This document shows, in pieces, positions 9,501 to 19,832 of a stretch of 64,000 nt of DNA; the first letter of the stretch is position 1, and each line of letters begins with the position of its first letter. This stretch comes from JABDLO01 sp035327565 (lineage in GTDB: Bacteria; Bacteroidota; Bacteroidia; Chitinophagales; Saprospiraceae): positions 84,482-148,481 of the forward strand of contig DAOLDB010000003.1 in assembly GCA_035327565.1 (NCBI GenBank). Direction: 5' to 3'. Both the position numbers and the translations under genes were made by a program. Below the pieces are notes generated by a model. It worked only from the letters and a program-made list of their open reading frames with translations. It ran no database searches and was not told where the DNA came from.

Positions 9501-9655
9501 AACCCAGTCAATTTATTATATTTAAAATGCAAACAAAAAAATGAAGTCCGCAGCAAAAAATTCATATTGATACTTTACTTAGCAGATGAGGATTTGCCTT
9601 TTAAATCCCAAAGATTTTTATTTTGCCAAAGAAGAGGTATATACCCAAAGCCCAC

Positions 9656-10744
9656 CTATAGTAAACTTAGTACTTTATAAAAGCTTTCTTGTCTTGGGTA
9701 AATGCAATTAGCAAGCACGATATAAAGAATCTTCTTTTCTGGTAGGTAAACATAATCTGAGTAGAAGCCTCCTTGTGTTCCTGTATGCCTGATTGCGTGC
9801 ATACCTGAATGTTTTTCAATGAACCAAGACCAACCGATAAATGCTTTTTTACCACTTTTCCATTGATTATCGGGAATTTGAACTGTACGGGAAGCTTCAA
9901 TCATTCCCATATCGATAAAAAGTGCATTTTGGATGGCATATTCATACTTCGTTAATTCTGCCACAGAACTCCATACCCCTCCGTTGCCTGAAGCTGCAAA
10001 GGTAGGCACTTCACCATAATCCATTTCAATCCATTGGTCATTTATTTTTTCATAACCGTGGGCCACACCACTTTCCGGATGAGGACCATCGGTAATGGTA
10101 CTATGATTCATTCCAGAAGGGGTGAAAATTTTTTTAACAATAAATTCCTGCCATTTTATCCCGCTTACCTGTTCTATGATCAAAGCCAGGGCGTTAAATG
10201 CAGGATTGGAGTATTCATAAGCAGTACCCGGATCAAATAGTAAGGCATCGCTTTGCATAATGGGTGCCCAGTTTTCAGCATCCCTGGCTGTTAAATAAAA
10301 ATCGTGCTCTTCATTGACTTTTCGAATATCAGGTAAACCGGAAGTATGTGTAAGTAAATGTTTGATTTTGACCTGCTCCCCAATTTCAGGATTCTTAAAG
10401 TCTTTAAAAAAATAAGACAATGGGTCTTCTATTGAAAGAAGATTTTCTTTATGCAATATTAAAATTCCATAGGCCACAAAAGTCTTGGATATAGAGCCCA
10501 GATTAAAAAGAGTTTGGGTGGTAATAGGTTCTTTAGAATTTAAATCAGCATATCCATATGCACTGGAAAAAATAATTTCATCACCTTTGGCAATTAAGAT
10601 GGCTGCACCAGGACCATCATTCTCGAAAAGACCAGAAAAGTAAATATGAAGGATTTTGTGAAAATCCGAATTTTGTCCGGAATTGTTTTTGCATGCCATT
10701 GAGCCTAAAATTACTAAAATCAAGTATATATGTAGTCTATTCAT
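9656..10744 (-). CDS. serine hydrolase, class C beta-lactamase-like lipoprotein
   Basis: Lipobox LGSMAC (Cys18), then a penicillin-binding-protein-like fold. The SxxK nucleophile motif is SISK (Ser84-Lys87) in FNLGSISKTFVAYG, the YxN motif is in YEYSNPAFNAL, and HTGTQGG near the C-terminus takes the place of KTG. This combination is typical of the broad beta-lactamase/D-Ala-D-Ala carboxypeptidase/EstB esterase family rather than true resistance enzymes. It would be exported and membrane-anchored. At 362 residues it is slightly short, lacking the C-terminal lipocalin domain some members have. Substrate unknown. Confidence 0.85.
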   Translation of the reverse strand: MNRLHIYLILVILGSMACKNNSGQNSDFHKILHIYFSGLFENDGPGAAILIAKGDEIIFSSAYGYADLNSKEPITTQTLFNLGSISKTFVAYGILILHKENLLSIEDPLSYFFKDFKNPEIGEQVKIKHLLTHTSGLPDIRKVNEEHDFYLTARDAENWAPIMQSDALLFDPGTAYEYSNPAFNALALIIEQVSGIKWQEFIVKKIFTPSGMNHSTITDGPHPESGVAHGYEKINDQWIEMDYGEVPTFAASGNGGVWSSVAELTKYEYAIQNALFIDMGMIEASRTVQIPDNQWKSGKKAFIGWSWFIEKHSGMHAIRHTGTQGGFYSDYVYLPEKKILYIVLANCIYPRQESFYKVLSLL

Positions 10745-11059
10745 TCTGTGTATTAATTTTTAGTATTACGAAAATAAACTTCCTACATTATTACTACATA
10801 CGAATGGTCTGATTACTTGTGATGAATCTATTCAACTTTTAAGTGCACAAAGCAAAGCAAAAATACCTCAAAGAGAATAATTTTAAACTCTGATTTCCAG
10901 GGACTTTAGAAATTTTTTAACATGTTTTAATTACTTATTCCATTGAAAATAAATACTATGTGAGTAATTCTTATAAATTAGTTCTATTTTCTTATCCATT
11001 TCTCACGAACTGTTAAGGAATTCTACCGATTACCAAAAAACATAAATTCATTGCATTTT
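10745..11059. other. gap; nothing recognised
   Basis: A+T-rich DNA between the hydrolase start and the permease stop. No reading frame of interest, repeat or strong hairpin was seen. It must contain the promoter of the hydrolase, but I cannot point to a clean TAnnTTTG box. Confidence 0.4.
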
Positions 11060-13453
11060 TTACTCTGATCTCAAGGCATTGACAGGATTGGCAAAAGCAG
11101 CCCTGACTGAGCGATATCCCACTGTAAAAATGGCTATTATAATGGTGACTAAAAGACCTGCTACAAAAATTTCGATACTCAGTTGAATCCTGTAGGCAAA
11201 TTCACTTAACCATTTATTCATTAAGAACCAGGAAAGTGGTGCTGCTACAACAAAGCCAATCATGATCAGGAGGAAAAATTCTTTGGTAAATAGAAGTACA
11301 ATTTGTGATACCGAAGCGCCAAGAACTTTGCGAATACCTACTTCTTTTACTTTTCGGGTCGTAATATATGAAACTAGACCATATAAACCCAAACAGCCAA
11401 TAAAAATGGAAATGCCTGTAAAAATTGAAAACAATCCCAGCATTTTCTTTTCCTGCTCATAGAAATTATCTAACTCCTGTTCAAGGAACATATACTGAAA
11501 TGTAAATTCCGGATAAAGCTCTTTCCATGCTTTTTCAATTTGAGATATAGTTTCATTGATTTTGCCGGCATGAATTTTAACTGCTGCTGTCCTGTAACTA
11601 TCTATTCGATTAAAAAGCATAACAGGTTCTATTTCTGTTCTCAATGACATGGTGTGGAAATCTTTCACTACTCCGGTAACAGGTACGGTGGACCTGTCAT
11701 AAGTAATCATTTTTCCTATGATGTCTTCCGGCATCGGAAAACCAAGATGTTTTGCAAACTTTTCATTTACTACAATGCGGGTAATGGTGTCGCCATCAAG
11801 TAAGCCCTCTCCTGCGATCAATTGCATTCCATAAGTGTCAATGTAATTTCCATCTCCGGTTTTTATATGAGTGAGATAGTTTTCTTCATCCCCTTCCATT
11901 CTAAAACTGGTAACCGACACAGAGCCTGAGCTGGGGTTGGTATAACCCAAGGCAACCCTTTCAGCTCCAGCTATCTTTGACAATTCTGTGCGTAAGGTTT
12001 TCTTGCGCTCAATGTCCTTCGGGGTAGGAATAGACACAGAAACTACAGCTTCTTTATTAAAGCCAAGATCCTTATTATAAAAATATTTTGTTTGAGCAAT
12101 TAAAACGATCACCCCTATGATAAAGGTTTGAGAAATGATAAACTGAAAGGCAACCAGACCTTTTCTTAGATTAAAATTCTTATCTCCGCCTTCAGCTATT
12201 TGGTTCTTCAAAGCCTTTATAGGATTATAGGATGACATCATTAATGCCGGATATAAACCTGAAAGTAAAGTGACGGTTACCCACAATAAAAACATGACCA
12301 TTATGAGTCTGGGATTATTAAAAAAGTCCAATTGTAAACTAAGATTTATATATTGGGCCAGCCATGACAGCGTTATACTGGTTACACACAGAGCAAAGAA
12401 AACAGCAATCAGACTGATCAAGGCTGTTTCTCCCAGAAACTGCCCCATTAACTGGGATCTTGAACCACCGACGACTTTTCGAATGCCCACTTCTCGGGAA
12501 CGTTTCACAGCCACGGCGGTGGAAAGGTTGATAAAGTTAACACAAGCAGTAAGTATAAGGAAGATTGCAATGAAAGCTAGTGTCCAAATGATTTCTTTTG
12601 GTATTACAACAAAAGTATAGGTATGAAAACGAGTGTCAAACTTCATTTCAGATAATGGTTGTAACCAATAGGTGCTTGATTCTGCCCGTTCAGGATTGGT
12701 ATGTCGGGTGATAAAATCAGCAAAGCGGCTATTAATTTGTTCAGGATTTTGTCCAGGATTCAGCATTACATAATATTGGTCATCACTGTATGTACTGTTC
12801 CATCCCTCATTGGTTTTCAATTGCCTGATGCTCTCATAAGATATCAGCATATTAAAAGGAAAATCAGTATTTGAAGGCGCATCACTGATGATACCAACCA
12901 CCTTCATTTCTATATTTTGATTAAGGGTTATGTTATTACCCATCGGCTCACCATCGGCAAAATATTTATTTGCCATAGATTCAGAAAGTACAACAATGTT
13001 CGGTTCATCTTTCCAATCAGATGGATTGCCTTTCAACCATTGGCGTTGGAAAAAGTTAAAATAAGTATTACTCACATAAGCGCTAACACCATATGATTCT
13101 TCAAAAGTATTAGCATCTCCTTCAGGCATATGAATCGTAATGTGTGCCCGTGGCAGGGCTGAAATAGATAGACCATTCTCAATATCCTGGAAGTCAGTTT
13201 CAAAAGCTTCAGGGAATGCTCCCGGAAGTCCGGCCCCGTAATTAGTTTTTGATTGGTACAACGAGCTCCCCACGATTCGATAGATTCGATCGCCATGGGG
13301 ATGTTCCTTGTCGAAGGTGGTATAATGATTAATAATCAAATACAATACAAGGCTGCATCCCAGGCCCAAAGTAAGTCCGGCTACATTAATTAATGAATGA
13401 CCAAAGTTTCTTTGGATATTTCTTCGGATAGTCGTTAAATAATTTTTAATCAT
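11060..13453 (-). CDS. FtsX/MacB-type ABC transporter permease
   Basis: A 797-residue permease of the large Bacteroidota type with two copies of the MacB periplasmic-core plus FtsX unit. The N-terminal helix (about 20-42) is followed by a periplasmic core to about 280, FtsX helices to about 400, a second core and a second FtsX set from about 680. The duplicated EVGIRKVVGGS and EVGIRKVLGAS loops after the membrane helices are diagnostic. Partner ATPase and efflux genes are not adjacent, so the complex must be completed from elsewhere. Such permeases act in mechanotransmission or export of peptides, antibiotics or lipoproteins; the cargo here is unknown. Confidence 0.9.
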   Translation of the reverse strand: MIKNYLTTIRRNIQRNFGHSLINVAGLTLGLGCSLVLYLIINHYTTFDKEHPHGDRIYRIVGSSLYQSKTNYGAGLPGAFPEAFETDFQDIENGLSISALPRAHITIHMPEGDANTFEESYGVSAYVSNTYFNFFQRQWLKGNPSDWKDEPNIVVLSESMANKYFADGEPMGNNITLNQNIEMKVVGIISDAPSNTDFPFNMLISYESIRQLKTNEGWNSTYSDDQYYVMLNPGQNPEQINSRFADFITRHTNPERAESSTYWLQPLSEMKFDTRFHTYTFVVIPKEIIWTLAFIAIFLILTACVNFINLSTAVAVKRSREVGIRKVVGGSRSQLMGQFLGETALISLIAVFFALCVTSITLSWLAQYINLSLQLDFFNNPRLIMVMFLLWVTVTLLSGLYPALMMSSYNPIKALKNQIAEGGDKNFNLRKGLVAFQFIISQTFIIGVIVLIAQTKYFYNKDLGFNKEAVVSVSIPTPKDIERKKTLRTELSKIAGAERVALGYTNPSSGSVSVTSFRMEGDEENYLTHIKTGDGNYIDTYGMQLIAGEGLLDGDTITRIVVNEKFAKHLGFPMPEDIIGKMITYDRSTVPVTGVVKDFHTMSLRTEIEPVMLFNRIDSYRTAAVKIHAGKINETISQIEKAWKELYPEFTFQYMFLEQELDNFYEQEKKMLGLFSIFTGISIFIGCLGLYGLVSYITTRKVKEVGIRKVLGASVSQIVLLFTKEFFLLIMIGFVVAAPLSWFLMNKWLSEFAYRIQLSIEIFVAGLLVTIIIAIFTVGYRSVRAAFANPVNALRSE

Positions 13454-13690
13454 AGTGTTTTATATTATTTGCATAAAACATAAATTGTTTTTATCGATAT
13501 AAAATTGTTTTTTTTAATAATGGAGGCTATTAACTTCAATTTCATGTAAATATTTTGAAACAAAGAGAACTAAAGCATTAGAATAAAGCTTAAACGTGTC
13601 CCATCGGAATTAGTATATTTTCGCCATAGAGTAATATAAATTTAAGGTACATTTAGAAAAAGTAGAGACACGGACTTTACCATATTTGTG

Positions 13691-13713
13691 CTGAGTTTTT
13701 TAACAAAACTCAG
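13691..13713. terminator. hairpin in the 387-bp gap between permease and DoxX
   Basis: A perfect 9-bp stem (CTGAGTTTT / AAAACTCAG) around a 5-nt loop. It lies downstream of the DoxX gene on the minus strand. No long T-run follows on either strand, so it is a weak terminator candidate. The rest of 13454-13840 shows nothing recognisable. Confidence 0.35.
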
Positions 13714-13840
13714 GTTAATTATTAAGGAATTCTTTGTTATTGAAAAAACAATACGGGTTGTAATTTTTATAGAAATCACATTAGTATTAAAAGCAATATT
13801 CATCCTTCAATGAAGGTATATTGAACAACTATATCCTCCA

Positions 13841-14221
13841 TTATTTTTTATTATATAGATAAAATAAAACACCCAAAATTAAAAAACTATACTCCGCTCC
13901 CCCGGAACCATGCCCAACTACAAACCAACCTTTTGGCAGATGGACAAGAAAAATTCCGGACAGAATGATCAATATGTGGAAAAGTGCACAGTATTTTACC
14001 TTATATCCTGACATCAAAAATGTTCCACTGATGATTTCTCCAATTGTAATGATCCATGCAAAGGCAATCCCAAACATCAGACCTTTAGCATTCAGGAACT
14101 CTCCAAAATTGCTTATCGAACTATAGTATAACCGGGCAAGACCGTGTGTAATAAAAATGAATCCGACCATTATTCTCAGGGATACAGAAGCATACTCCTG
14201 CGGAACGGTTGGAAATTTCAT
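13841..14221 (-). CDS. DoxX-family membrane protein
   Basis: 126 residues with four membrane helices. The N-terminal YASVSLRIMVGFIFITHGLARLYYSS and the later FGIAFAWIITIGEIISGTFLMSGYKVKYCALFHILIILSGIFLVH follow the DoxX pattern (an Arg/Gly-rich first helix, then a Gly-Glu in helix 2). DoxX proteins are small integral membrane proteins linked to redox or quinone functions in some species. It is located 90 bp downstream of the RibD-like reductase on the same strand. Confidence 0.75.
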   Translation of the reverse strand: MKFPTVPQEYASVSLRIMVGFIFITHGLARLYYSSISNFGEFLNAKGLMFGIAFAWIITIGEIISGTFLMSGYKVKYCALFHILIILSGIFLVHLPKGWFVVGHGSGGAEYSFLILGVLFYLYNKK

Positions 14222-14313
14222 ATTTATGGATGATTTTATTGATAGTATATGTCTAAAATATCAATGATACTTTTGAAGAAGAAATATTGATCACAGAATT
14301 TTAAGTAGATAAA

Positions 14314-14859
14314 TTATTTGATTCCATAGTAATGCACTACCGCCCCACCACTAAATCTTTTTGTTTTCAAGAGTTTAAGCATGACCTTCTCCTTAATTTG
14401 TTTGAACAGTGGCATTCCGCTTCCTGCAATTATCGGATGAATACATAATTGATACTCATCAATTAAATTGAGATTTGTACATGCTACAATCAGACCCGGA
14501 CTCCCAATGTATATGTCTTTACCGGGTTGCTGTTTAAGGTTTGCAACAACATCTTCTATACATTCATTTGCTATTTTTGCACTTTCCCAGGTTACTTCTT
14601 TCAATGTGCGGGAAAAAACTATTTTGGGTACCTTGTCCATTCTGACTGCAAATTCATCTGTTGCCTTAATGCCTGTTGGATTCTCCACTACACTTTGCCA
14701 ATATTCCATCAGCTGGTAAGTAATTCTTCCATAAAGGAGTGTACTCGCATTGCTGATCAGGTCTGCATAATGTTGATGGATTTCTTCATCTGGATCTATT
14801 AAAGTATGGTCGCAGAATCCATCAATAGTCATATTCATTGCAGCAATCAGTTTTTTCAT
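14314..14859 (-). CDS. RibD C-terminal/dihydrofolate-reductase-like protein
   Basis: 181 residues with the DHFR-like fold: the first strand KKLIAAMNMTIDGFCD, the nucleotide-binding ASTLLYGRITYQLMEYW, then KDIYIGSPGLIVACTNLNLIDEYQLCIHPIIAGSGMPLF, which is the RibD C-terminal signature. It probably reduces a small molecule with NAD(P)H; the true substrate is unknown for most stand-alone members. It lies 24 bp downstream of the DUF2200 gene and is probably co-transcribed. A distant relative sits at 54136-54672. Confidence 0.85.
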   Translation of the reverse strand: MKKLIAAMNMTIDGFCDHTLIDPDEEIHQHYADLISNASTLLYGRITYQLMEYWQSVVENPTGIKATDEFAVRMDKVPKIVFSRTLKEVTWESAKIANECIEDVVANLKQQPGKDIYIGSPGLIVACTNLNLIDEYQLCIHPIIAGSGMPLFKQIKEKVMLKLLKTKRFSGGAVVHYYGIK

Positions 14860-14883
14860 TTTGTTCTGTTTGATCTCTCCAAT

Positions 14884-15246
14884 TTAATTTCTCAAAATCT
14901 TCTCCATTTTCCTTCCTTTGGCCAATTCATCCACTAATTTATCTAAATACCGTGCTTGTTTGGTTAAAGGAGTTTTAATTTCTTCAATGCGATAACCACA
15001 TATGACTCCTGTAATCAGGCGAGCATTAGGATTCATCTGTGCTCTTTCAAAAAAAGTTGCAAAAGTTACTTTCTCTTCAATAAGTTGCTGAACTTTGTTT
15101 TCGTTAAATCCGGTGAGCCATTCTATTACCTGATATAACTCTTGTTTGGTTCTCCCTTTGCTCTCCACTTTCGATATGTAATGAGGAAATACCGATGAAA
15201 AAGTCATCTCTGCAATACGCTTATCGTGAGCTGGTGTTGTTTTCAT
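14884..15246 (-). CDS. DUF2200 family protein
   Basis: The full-length 120-residue sequence matches what I know of DUF2200: HDKRIAEMTFSSVFPHYISKVE near the start, TKQELYQVIEWLTGFNE, then LITGVICGYRIEEI and YLDKLVDELAKGRKMEKILR at the end. Cytoplasmic, no membrane segment. The function of the family is not established. It is the first gene of a probable two-gene unit with the RibD-like reductase. Confidence 0.85.
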   Translation of the reverse strand: MKTTPAHDKRIAEMTFSSVFPHYISKVESKGRTKQELYQVIEWLTGFNENKVQQLIEEKVTFATFFERAQMNPNARLITGVICGYRIEEIKTPLTKQARYLDKLVDELAKGRKMEKILRN

Positions 15247-15697
15247 ATGATGTCTTTTTATTGTTCCTTCTTTTCAAAACCTTTAATTCTTTGTATTTAT
15301 TTTCTTTTTTCAAATATCAGGCAAAACTATCATTGAAAATCGAAATCGGGCTCATACTTTAGTTCCAATGTGTTGTTATGGAATGAGTATTAATGTAGAT
15401 ATATTACACATGGAGTATGGGTTAAATATCCTACTGAATGTTTAATTGAATGGTTTTTAGTTTTATTATAATGTTCCTACTGAAGTGAAAGAAATTGGAC
15501 TTAATATAACTTATATATTCTCAATGTATTAAAAGCTACAACAGATTATTTATTGTTCTAGCATTGAATGATCCAATATACTTTATTTTAATTTGAGTAT
15601 AAATCAGTTTCAGCTCAGAGGTTAATCCGGGGATTCATGGCTATAGTTTAAAAGTCCCTGAATAAAATTGAACCTTACAATTTTGCTACATCCAAAA
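15247..15697. other. gap; nothing recognised
   Basis: 450 bp of A+T-rich sequence with many stops in all frames. No repeat, RNA gene or convincing terminator was seen. Confidence 0.5.
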
Positions 15698-16033
15698 TCA
15701 TATTTCTTCAATGATGGATTGTCCTTTTGAATGGTCGCCCGAAGTCCATTGCCAATTTTCATGAAGTCTGATTTTGCCATTATTCATGTTTTCAGGTCTT
15801 GAATGACATATTCCGGTCATAATTTGTCCATGTCTATTAATCTGGTGATAACTCATGCTGATGTTTCCATCACTGTCCACCCATCCGATCAGGTGTCCTT
15901 TGAAGATGTTTTCACCATAATATTCACAAGTTAACAGATTGCCGGTTTGTCTATAATGAAATACTGTATGTTCTGAAATATCTCCATTGGGACTAGTGCT
16001 CACCGGTCTGAATTTTTTGTTATTATAATTCAT
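15698..16033 (-). CDS. small beta-rich protein (often misannotated as N-acetylglutamate synthase)
   Basis: About 111 residues from the chosen start MNYNNKKFRPVS; a further 18 in-frame codons upstream are possible (16087). Repeated short strands (HTVFHYRQTGNLLTCEYYGENIFKGHLIG, GNISMSYHQINRHGQIMTGICHS, IRLHENWQWTSGDHSKGQSIIEEI) suggest an antiparallel sheet. Related proteins in this phylum are often labelled N-acetylglutamate synthase in databases without support, and no acetyltransferase motif is visible. Function unknown; monocistronic. Confidence 0.65.
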   Translation of the reverse strand: MNYNNKKFRPVSTSPNGDISEHTVFHYRQTGNLLTCEYYGENIFKGHLIGWVDSDGNISMSYHQINRHGQIMTGICHSRPENMNNGKIRLHENWQWTSGDHSKGQSIIEEI

Positions 16034-16231
16034 GTACAATCTAACAATTTGCAGATTTTTAATATTATAATCAACTGTACTTTTCATGAATTTTAAAATT
16101 CATGATTTTTAGGATAGAATAAATAGTCAATTTTTAAAATTTTTTCTTATTGATTACTATGTATATTGTATTTCGTCGTGAAAAAGGAAGGAATAGGCAT
16201 TTGAATTCTATAGCTCCTCTCATTTTAACCC

Positions 16232-17473
16232 TTATGATTGGTTTTTACTTATCATTTTTATTGAAAACCATCCCAATACTAAAATGATAAAGACCATTAA
16301 TGTCCAAAGCCAGAGTTTATTTTTAAAAAGAGGTTCCACTATTGGGATATCTCTCTTTCCAATGATCTGTTCATTGCCAGTTTCTAGTGTTGTTAACTCG
16401 CCTGGCACTTTGTCTGTAAACAGGCTTATATCATAATTCGGTTTAGTGGCTGATTTATTTCCATAAGCCAAAAAATATGTAGCCTTTTCAGTCAATCGTA
16501 CAAGCAATTCATGTTCATATCCTTTTATTTGAATGGTGCCTATCGTCAGGGGGGTATTATCTTTGTCATCAATGATGATTTTTAAATTTTTAACGGTTGT
16601 TGCGGGGAAAGTAAATCCATGGTTGTCAATCGAATTGAGTATCCCTGATTTTAGTGTATAATAATTATAAAACCAACCTTTATCCGTATTGATAGAATCT
16701 TTAAGGTATTGTATAGTTATTGGCCGGTAGTAGTCAAATAAATCCTTTACATCTAAATAGATTAAACTGACCGGAGAGTGCATGATCAACTGGATATCAA
16801 TTTCGGTTTGCTTGTTTTTCCTGTTTTGTGTTACATTGAAGTTTCTGATGGTATAATTTCTGTATATAGCGTTTGTAATTTCCTGATGGGTTATTCCTGC
16901 AAAGGACAATTCCGGTTTTTCTTTACTATCGATGAAAAGTCTGATAAAACGGTATTTTGAATCTGGAAAAATCAATTTGGTGAATTGAAAGTCAGTAATC
17001 TCATTATAAATAGAAAGGATTCTGTATTGGTCAGAGATGGTAAACCAGTCCACCTGATTCTGGCTGCCTTCAAGCCTTATTCGCCAATCAAAATTCCTCT
17101 GTTTAAAATCAAGGTTGATTTGATTAACAGCTTCAGAGGCAGGGATTTCAAAAGTGAAAAAATATCCCCTTTCATTGTGAGAAGCGTTGAGGGTCTTAAA
17201 TGCTATTTCTTTACCGGATATTTTTTCAGTTTTTAACCGAAGCACATAGGGAGCCTCTATTGTATCTTGACTTGACGTTATCCCGAAGATCCTGATGTCA
17301 TTTAAGTTCTGTAAAGTTTTTCCGAAGATATCGTCAGGCAGTATAATTGTATGCCATTGATCTGTAACATTTATTAATTCACGCTTATAATTGTACAGCT
17401 CTATTTGCCCATAAGCTATTGAACAAAAAAAAAAGAGTAGGTGACTAAGGAAATTAGATTTCTGTTTCATCAT
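16232..17473 (-). CDS. DUF3999-like exported, membrane-anchored protein
   Basis: It has a signal peptide (LLFFFCSIAYGQ), a large beta-rich exported region of about 350 residues, and one C-terminal membrane helix (LWLWTLMVFIILVLGWFSIKMI). This is the DUF3999 layout. Its start overlaps the end of the DUF2339 gene by 20 bp, so the two are translationally coupled. DUF3999 and DUF2339 are often neighbours, which suggests one envelope complex (inference). Biochemical role unknown. Confidence 0.75.
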   Translation of the reverse strand: MMKQKSNFLSHLLFFFCSIAYGQIELYNYKRELINVTDQWHTIILPDDIFGKTLQNLNDIRIFGITSSQDTIEAPYVLRLKTEKISGKEIAFKTLNASHNERGYFFTFEIPASEAVNQINLDFKQRNFDWRIRLEGSQNQVDWFTISDQYRILSIYNEITDFQFTKLIFPDSKYRFIRLFIDSKEKPELSFAGITHQEITNAIYRNYTIRNFNVTQNRKNKQTEIDIQLIMHSPVSLIYLDVKDLFDYYRPITIQYLKDSINTDKGWFYNYYTLKSGILNSIDNHGFTFPATTVKNLKIIIDDKDNTPLTIGTIQIKGYEHELLVRLTEKATYFLAYGNKSATKPNYDISLFTDKVPGELTTLETGNEQIIGKRDIPIVEPLFKNKLWLWTLMVFIILVLGWFSIKMISKNQS

Positions 17474-19832
17474 TGGCTATAGAATGCTTGAATTTGTTAT
17501 ATAAAAATGAGATGATTAATAATAACATACCTAATGATACAAACACGATTGTTTTTGCTATGGTATTCAGGTGTGAGATATCATAGAAAAATAATTTTAA
17601 CAGAGTAATTCCAAACAAAGAAATGGCACCGATTCGCAATGGTTTGTTCTTTTTCCATATTCCAAAAGCAATCAGAAAAAATGAATAAACTCCCCATAAA
17701 ATGCTTAAGCCCAGCTTATAAGATTGCTCCGATTTGGAAATTTCCATCCAATGGATTAATTCGCTGCTGGCAATCCATAATATAGAAGTATGTAAAAGGA
17801 AGTCAAATGGAATTTTGAAATTCATTTGTATGAATTTCTGTTGGATATATCGATAACCAGCAAATAACGCTAATGCAACCATAGAAAATGAAAGATATCT
17901 AATCCATAGGTTAATCAATCCTGTATGGTAAAATTGAGATAGTGTCTGTTCCAGATAACTTTCCCGAAGCTCACTTAGAACATATAGGCCCTGTACTAAA
18001 AAGATGTATAAGAATAAAATGATAAATCCCAGATTGACTAGCCCTAAAGATGAATTTTTAAATTTTCTAATATTAAAAAAAGAAAGAATTGAAACGAAAA
18101 GTAGAGAATAATTGATCAGCCAAATTATACTAAACCTTTTTATGTCATAATTCCAGTAATGGTTGGGATAAGATTGATTTTCAGGAGTTATTGTAATGGC
18201 AGAATCAGTAAAAAGCTGATTCCAGTAATGAGCAATTTCCATACGAAAAGCAAAATATACACTGAAAAGGAGAATGGAGGAGATAAAAAAGGTAAGAATT
18301 TTTGAAAACCCATTCTTTGAATCATGTGCTGTAGAATATTCCTTTTTGTGATTTATTAAGTGAATGAACCCTAAAGCAATAACAAATAATACAGAGGTCA
18401 GGAAATTTACATTAATTAAAGGCATAATTTTTCTTTCAGAACTCTCATGATTATACAAGTTATACACAGACCCCCAATCCTGTAGAATACTGAAAAATGC
18501 CAATAGAATTAATGGATAAGAAAGCCTTTCATAGAAATTAATATTTTTAGTTCTTCCAATCCAGAAAAGTAAAGCAGCTTCTCCAATCCAAAGTAAGGTT
18601 ACCCATTTGCCATCCAATTGCACTGGAATTGCAATGGTAATAAAAATAAGCGCTAATCCTGAAACCAAATAATGGACATTTTTGTCAGCAAGTTTTTGTT
18701 GATATAAGATAACACTAACAGTAAAATGAATAATGGCATTGAATAATGTAAACAAACCTAAAATTTGCCCGCCTGTAGGATGTTGGTTAAACAAGGTGTA
18801 TCCCAATCCATAAAAAATAAATGAATTGATGATTACCAATATAATGTCAAATACTACAAACTTTTCTTTTTGAAACAGTTTGTATGAAAGAAATGTGAGG
18901 TAAAAAATTATGAAGAAGGCAGAAAGAAATAGAAGAGCTAAATAAAAATGATCACTCGTCTGATATTGTGAAACATACCATGATAGGAAAATTAGCCATG
19001 TTACACCAAATGCTGTAAAATACAGAGGTTTCCAATATTTTTTAATGGCGATTGCTAAGATTCCAATATTCAAAATAACAATATAAGAAAAGAGGATAAC
19101 CATAATTCCTTCCCCTTCATTCAGTAAAAAAGGAATGCCATATGCACCCACCAGGCCGATTTGTGCTATTATTTGTCTATTATAATGTATGGCGGCTACT
19201 ACAGTGAACACTGTAAATATAATCATGAGAACAAACGCCATTAATTGCGGGATCAAATCATATAAACCATAAGCAAAGTATGTGATAAAGTACATAATGG
19301 CCATGGCTCCGCTTACAAGTACAGCACTATAATTTGCATAGTTGTTTTTTAATTTTATTCCAATTCCCAACAATCCCAGGCCAAATAAATAACCCAGAAT
19401 AATTCTGGTTAATGGGCTGACTAAGTCGTTCTCAATAGAGTATTTTGCACCAATTGCCACGCCAGTAATTGTAATTACTATACCAATTTTATTAATCAGA
19501 TTTTCACCAATGAACTTCTCTAAATCAGATTTTACCTTAGGCCGCTGTTTCACCGGAGGATCATCCTTTATGAATGCTTTTTGTTCTAATTGGTCTTTTG
19601 ATGGATTGAAGTCGGGAGTTGCATTCCGTGTTTGGAGAGGTAATTCTGTACCCAATGTCAGTGTTTCAGAATTAATTTCTTCACGTTCAGATGAAAGTTC
19701 CTGATTAGTATTTTTAAGTTGGTTTAACTCATTTCGCAGATTATCAATTTCTCTTGAAAAGTCATCATGTTTTTTTATAAGGAATCTCAGCTTTTCATGT
19801 AGTTGGTTTATTTTATCGTTGCTATCTGTCAT
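17454..19832 (-). CDS. DUF2339 polytopic membrane protein
   Basis: A 792-residue protein. Residues 1-60 are a predicted coiled coil (KINQLHEKLRFLIKKHDDFSREIDNLRNE). After a short linker, the DUF2339 hallmark LEKFIGENLINKIGIVITITGVAIGAKYSIEN precedes more than 20 hydrophobic helices that continue to the C-terminus. Members are inner-membrane proteins of unknown function. It is the first gene of a two-gene unit with the DUF3999-like protein. Confidence 0.85.
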   Translation of the reverse strand: MTDSNDKINQLHEKLRFLIKKHDDFSREIDNLRNELNQLKNTNQELSSEREEINSETLTLGTELPLQTRNATPDFNPSKDQLEQKAFIKDDPPVKQRPKVKSDLEKFIGENLINKIGIVITITGVAIGAKYSIENDLVSPLTRIILGYLFGLGLLGIGIKLKNNYANYSAVLVSGAMAIMYFITYFAYGLYDLIPQLMAFVLMIIFTVFTVVAAIHYNRQIIAQIGLVGAYGIPFLLNEGEGIMVILFSYIVILNIGILAIAIKKYWKPLYFTAFGVTWLIFLSWYVSQYQTSDHFYLALLFLSAFFIIFYLTFLSYKLFQKEKFVVFDIILVIINSFIFYGLGYTLFNQHPTGGQILGLFTLFNAIIHFTVSVILYQQKLADKNVHYLVSGLALIFITIAIPVQLDGKWVTLLWIGEAALLFWIGRTKNINFYERLSYPLILLAFFSILQDWGSVYNLYNHESSERKIMPLINVNFLTSVLFVIALGFIHLINHKKEYSTAHDSKNGFSKILTFFISSILLFSVYFAFRMEIAHYWNQLFTDSAITITPENQSYPNHYWNYDIKRFSIIWLINYSLLFVSILSFFNIRKFKNSSLGLVNLGFIILFLYIFLVQGLYVLSELRESYLEQTLSQFYHTGLINLWIRYLSFSMVALALFAGYRYIQQKFIQMNFKIPFDFLLHTSILWIASSELIHWMEISKSEQSYKLGLSILWGVYSFFLIAFGIWKKNKPLRIGAISLFGITLLKLFFYDISHLNTIAKTIVFVSLGMLLLIISFLYNKFKHSIANDETEI

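Noticed and set aside
9656..10744. Antibiotic-resistance beta-lactamase
   Set aside because: SxxK and YxN motifs are shared with esterases and carboxypeptidases, and HTG replaces KTG; nothing shows beta-lactam hydrolysis.
15698..16033. N-acetylglutamate synthase
   Set aside because: The protein is too short and beta-rich, with no acetyl-CoA or kinase-like motif.
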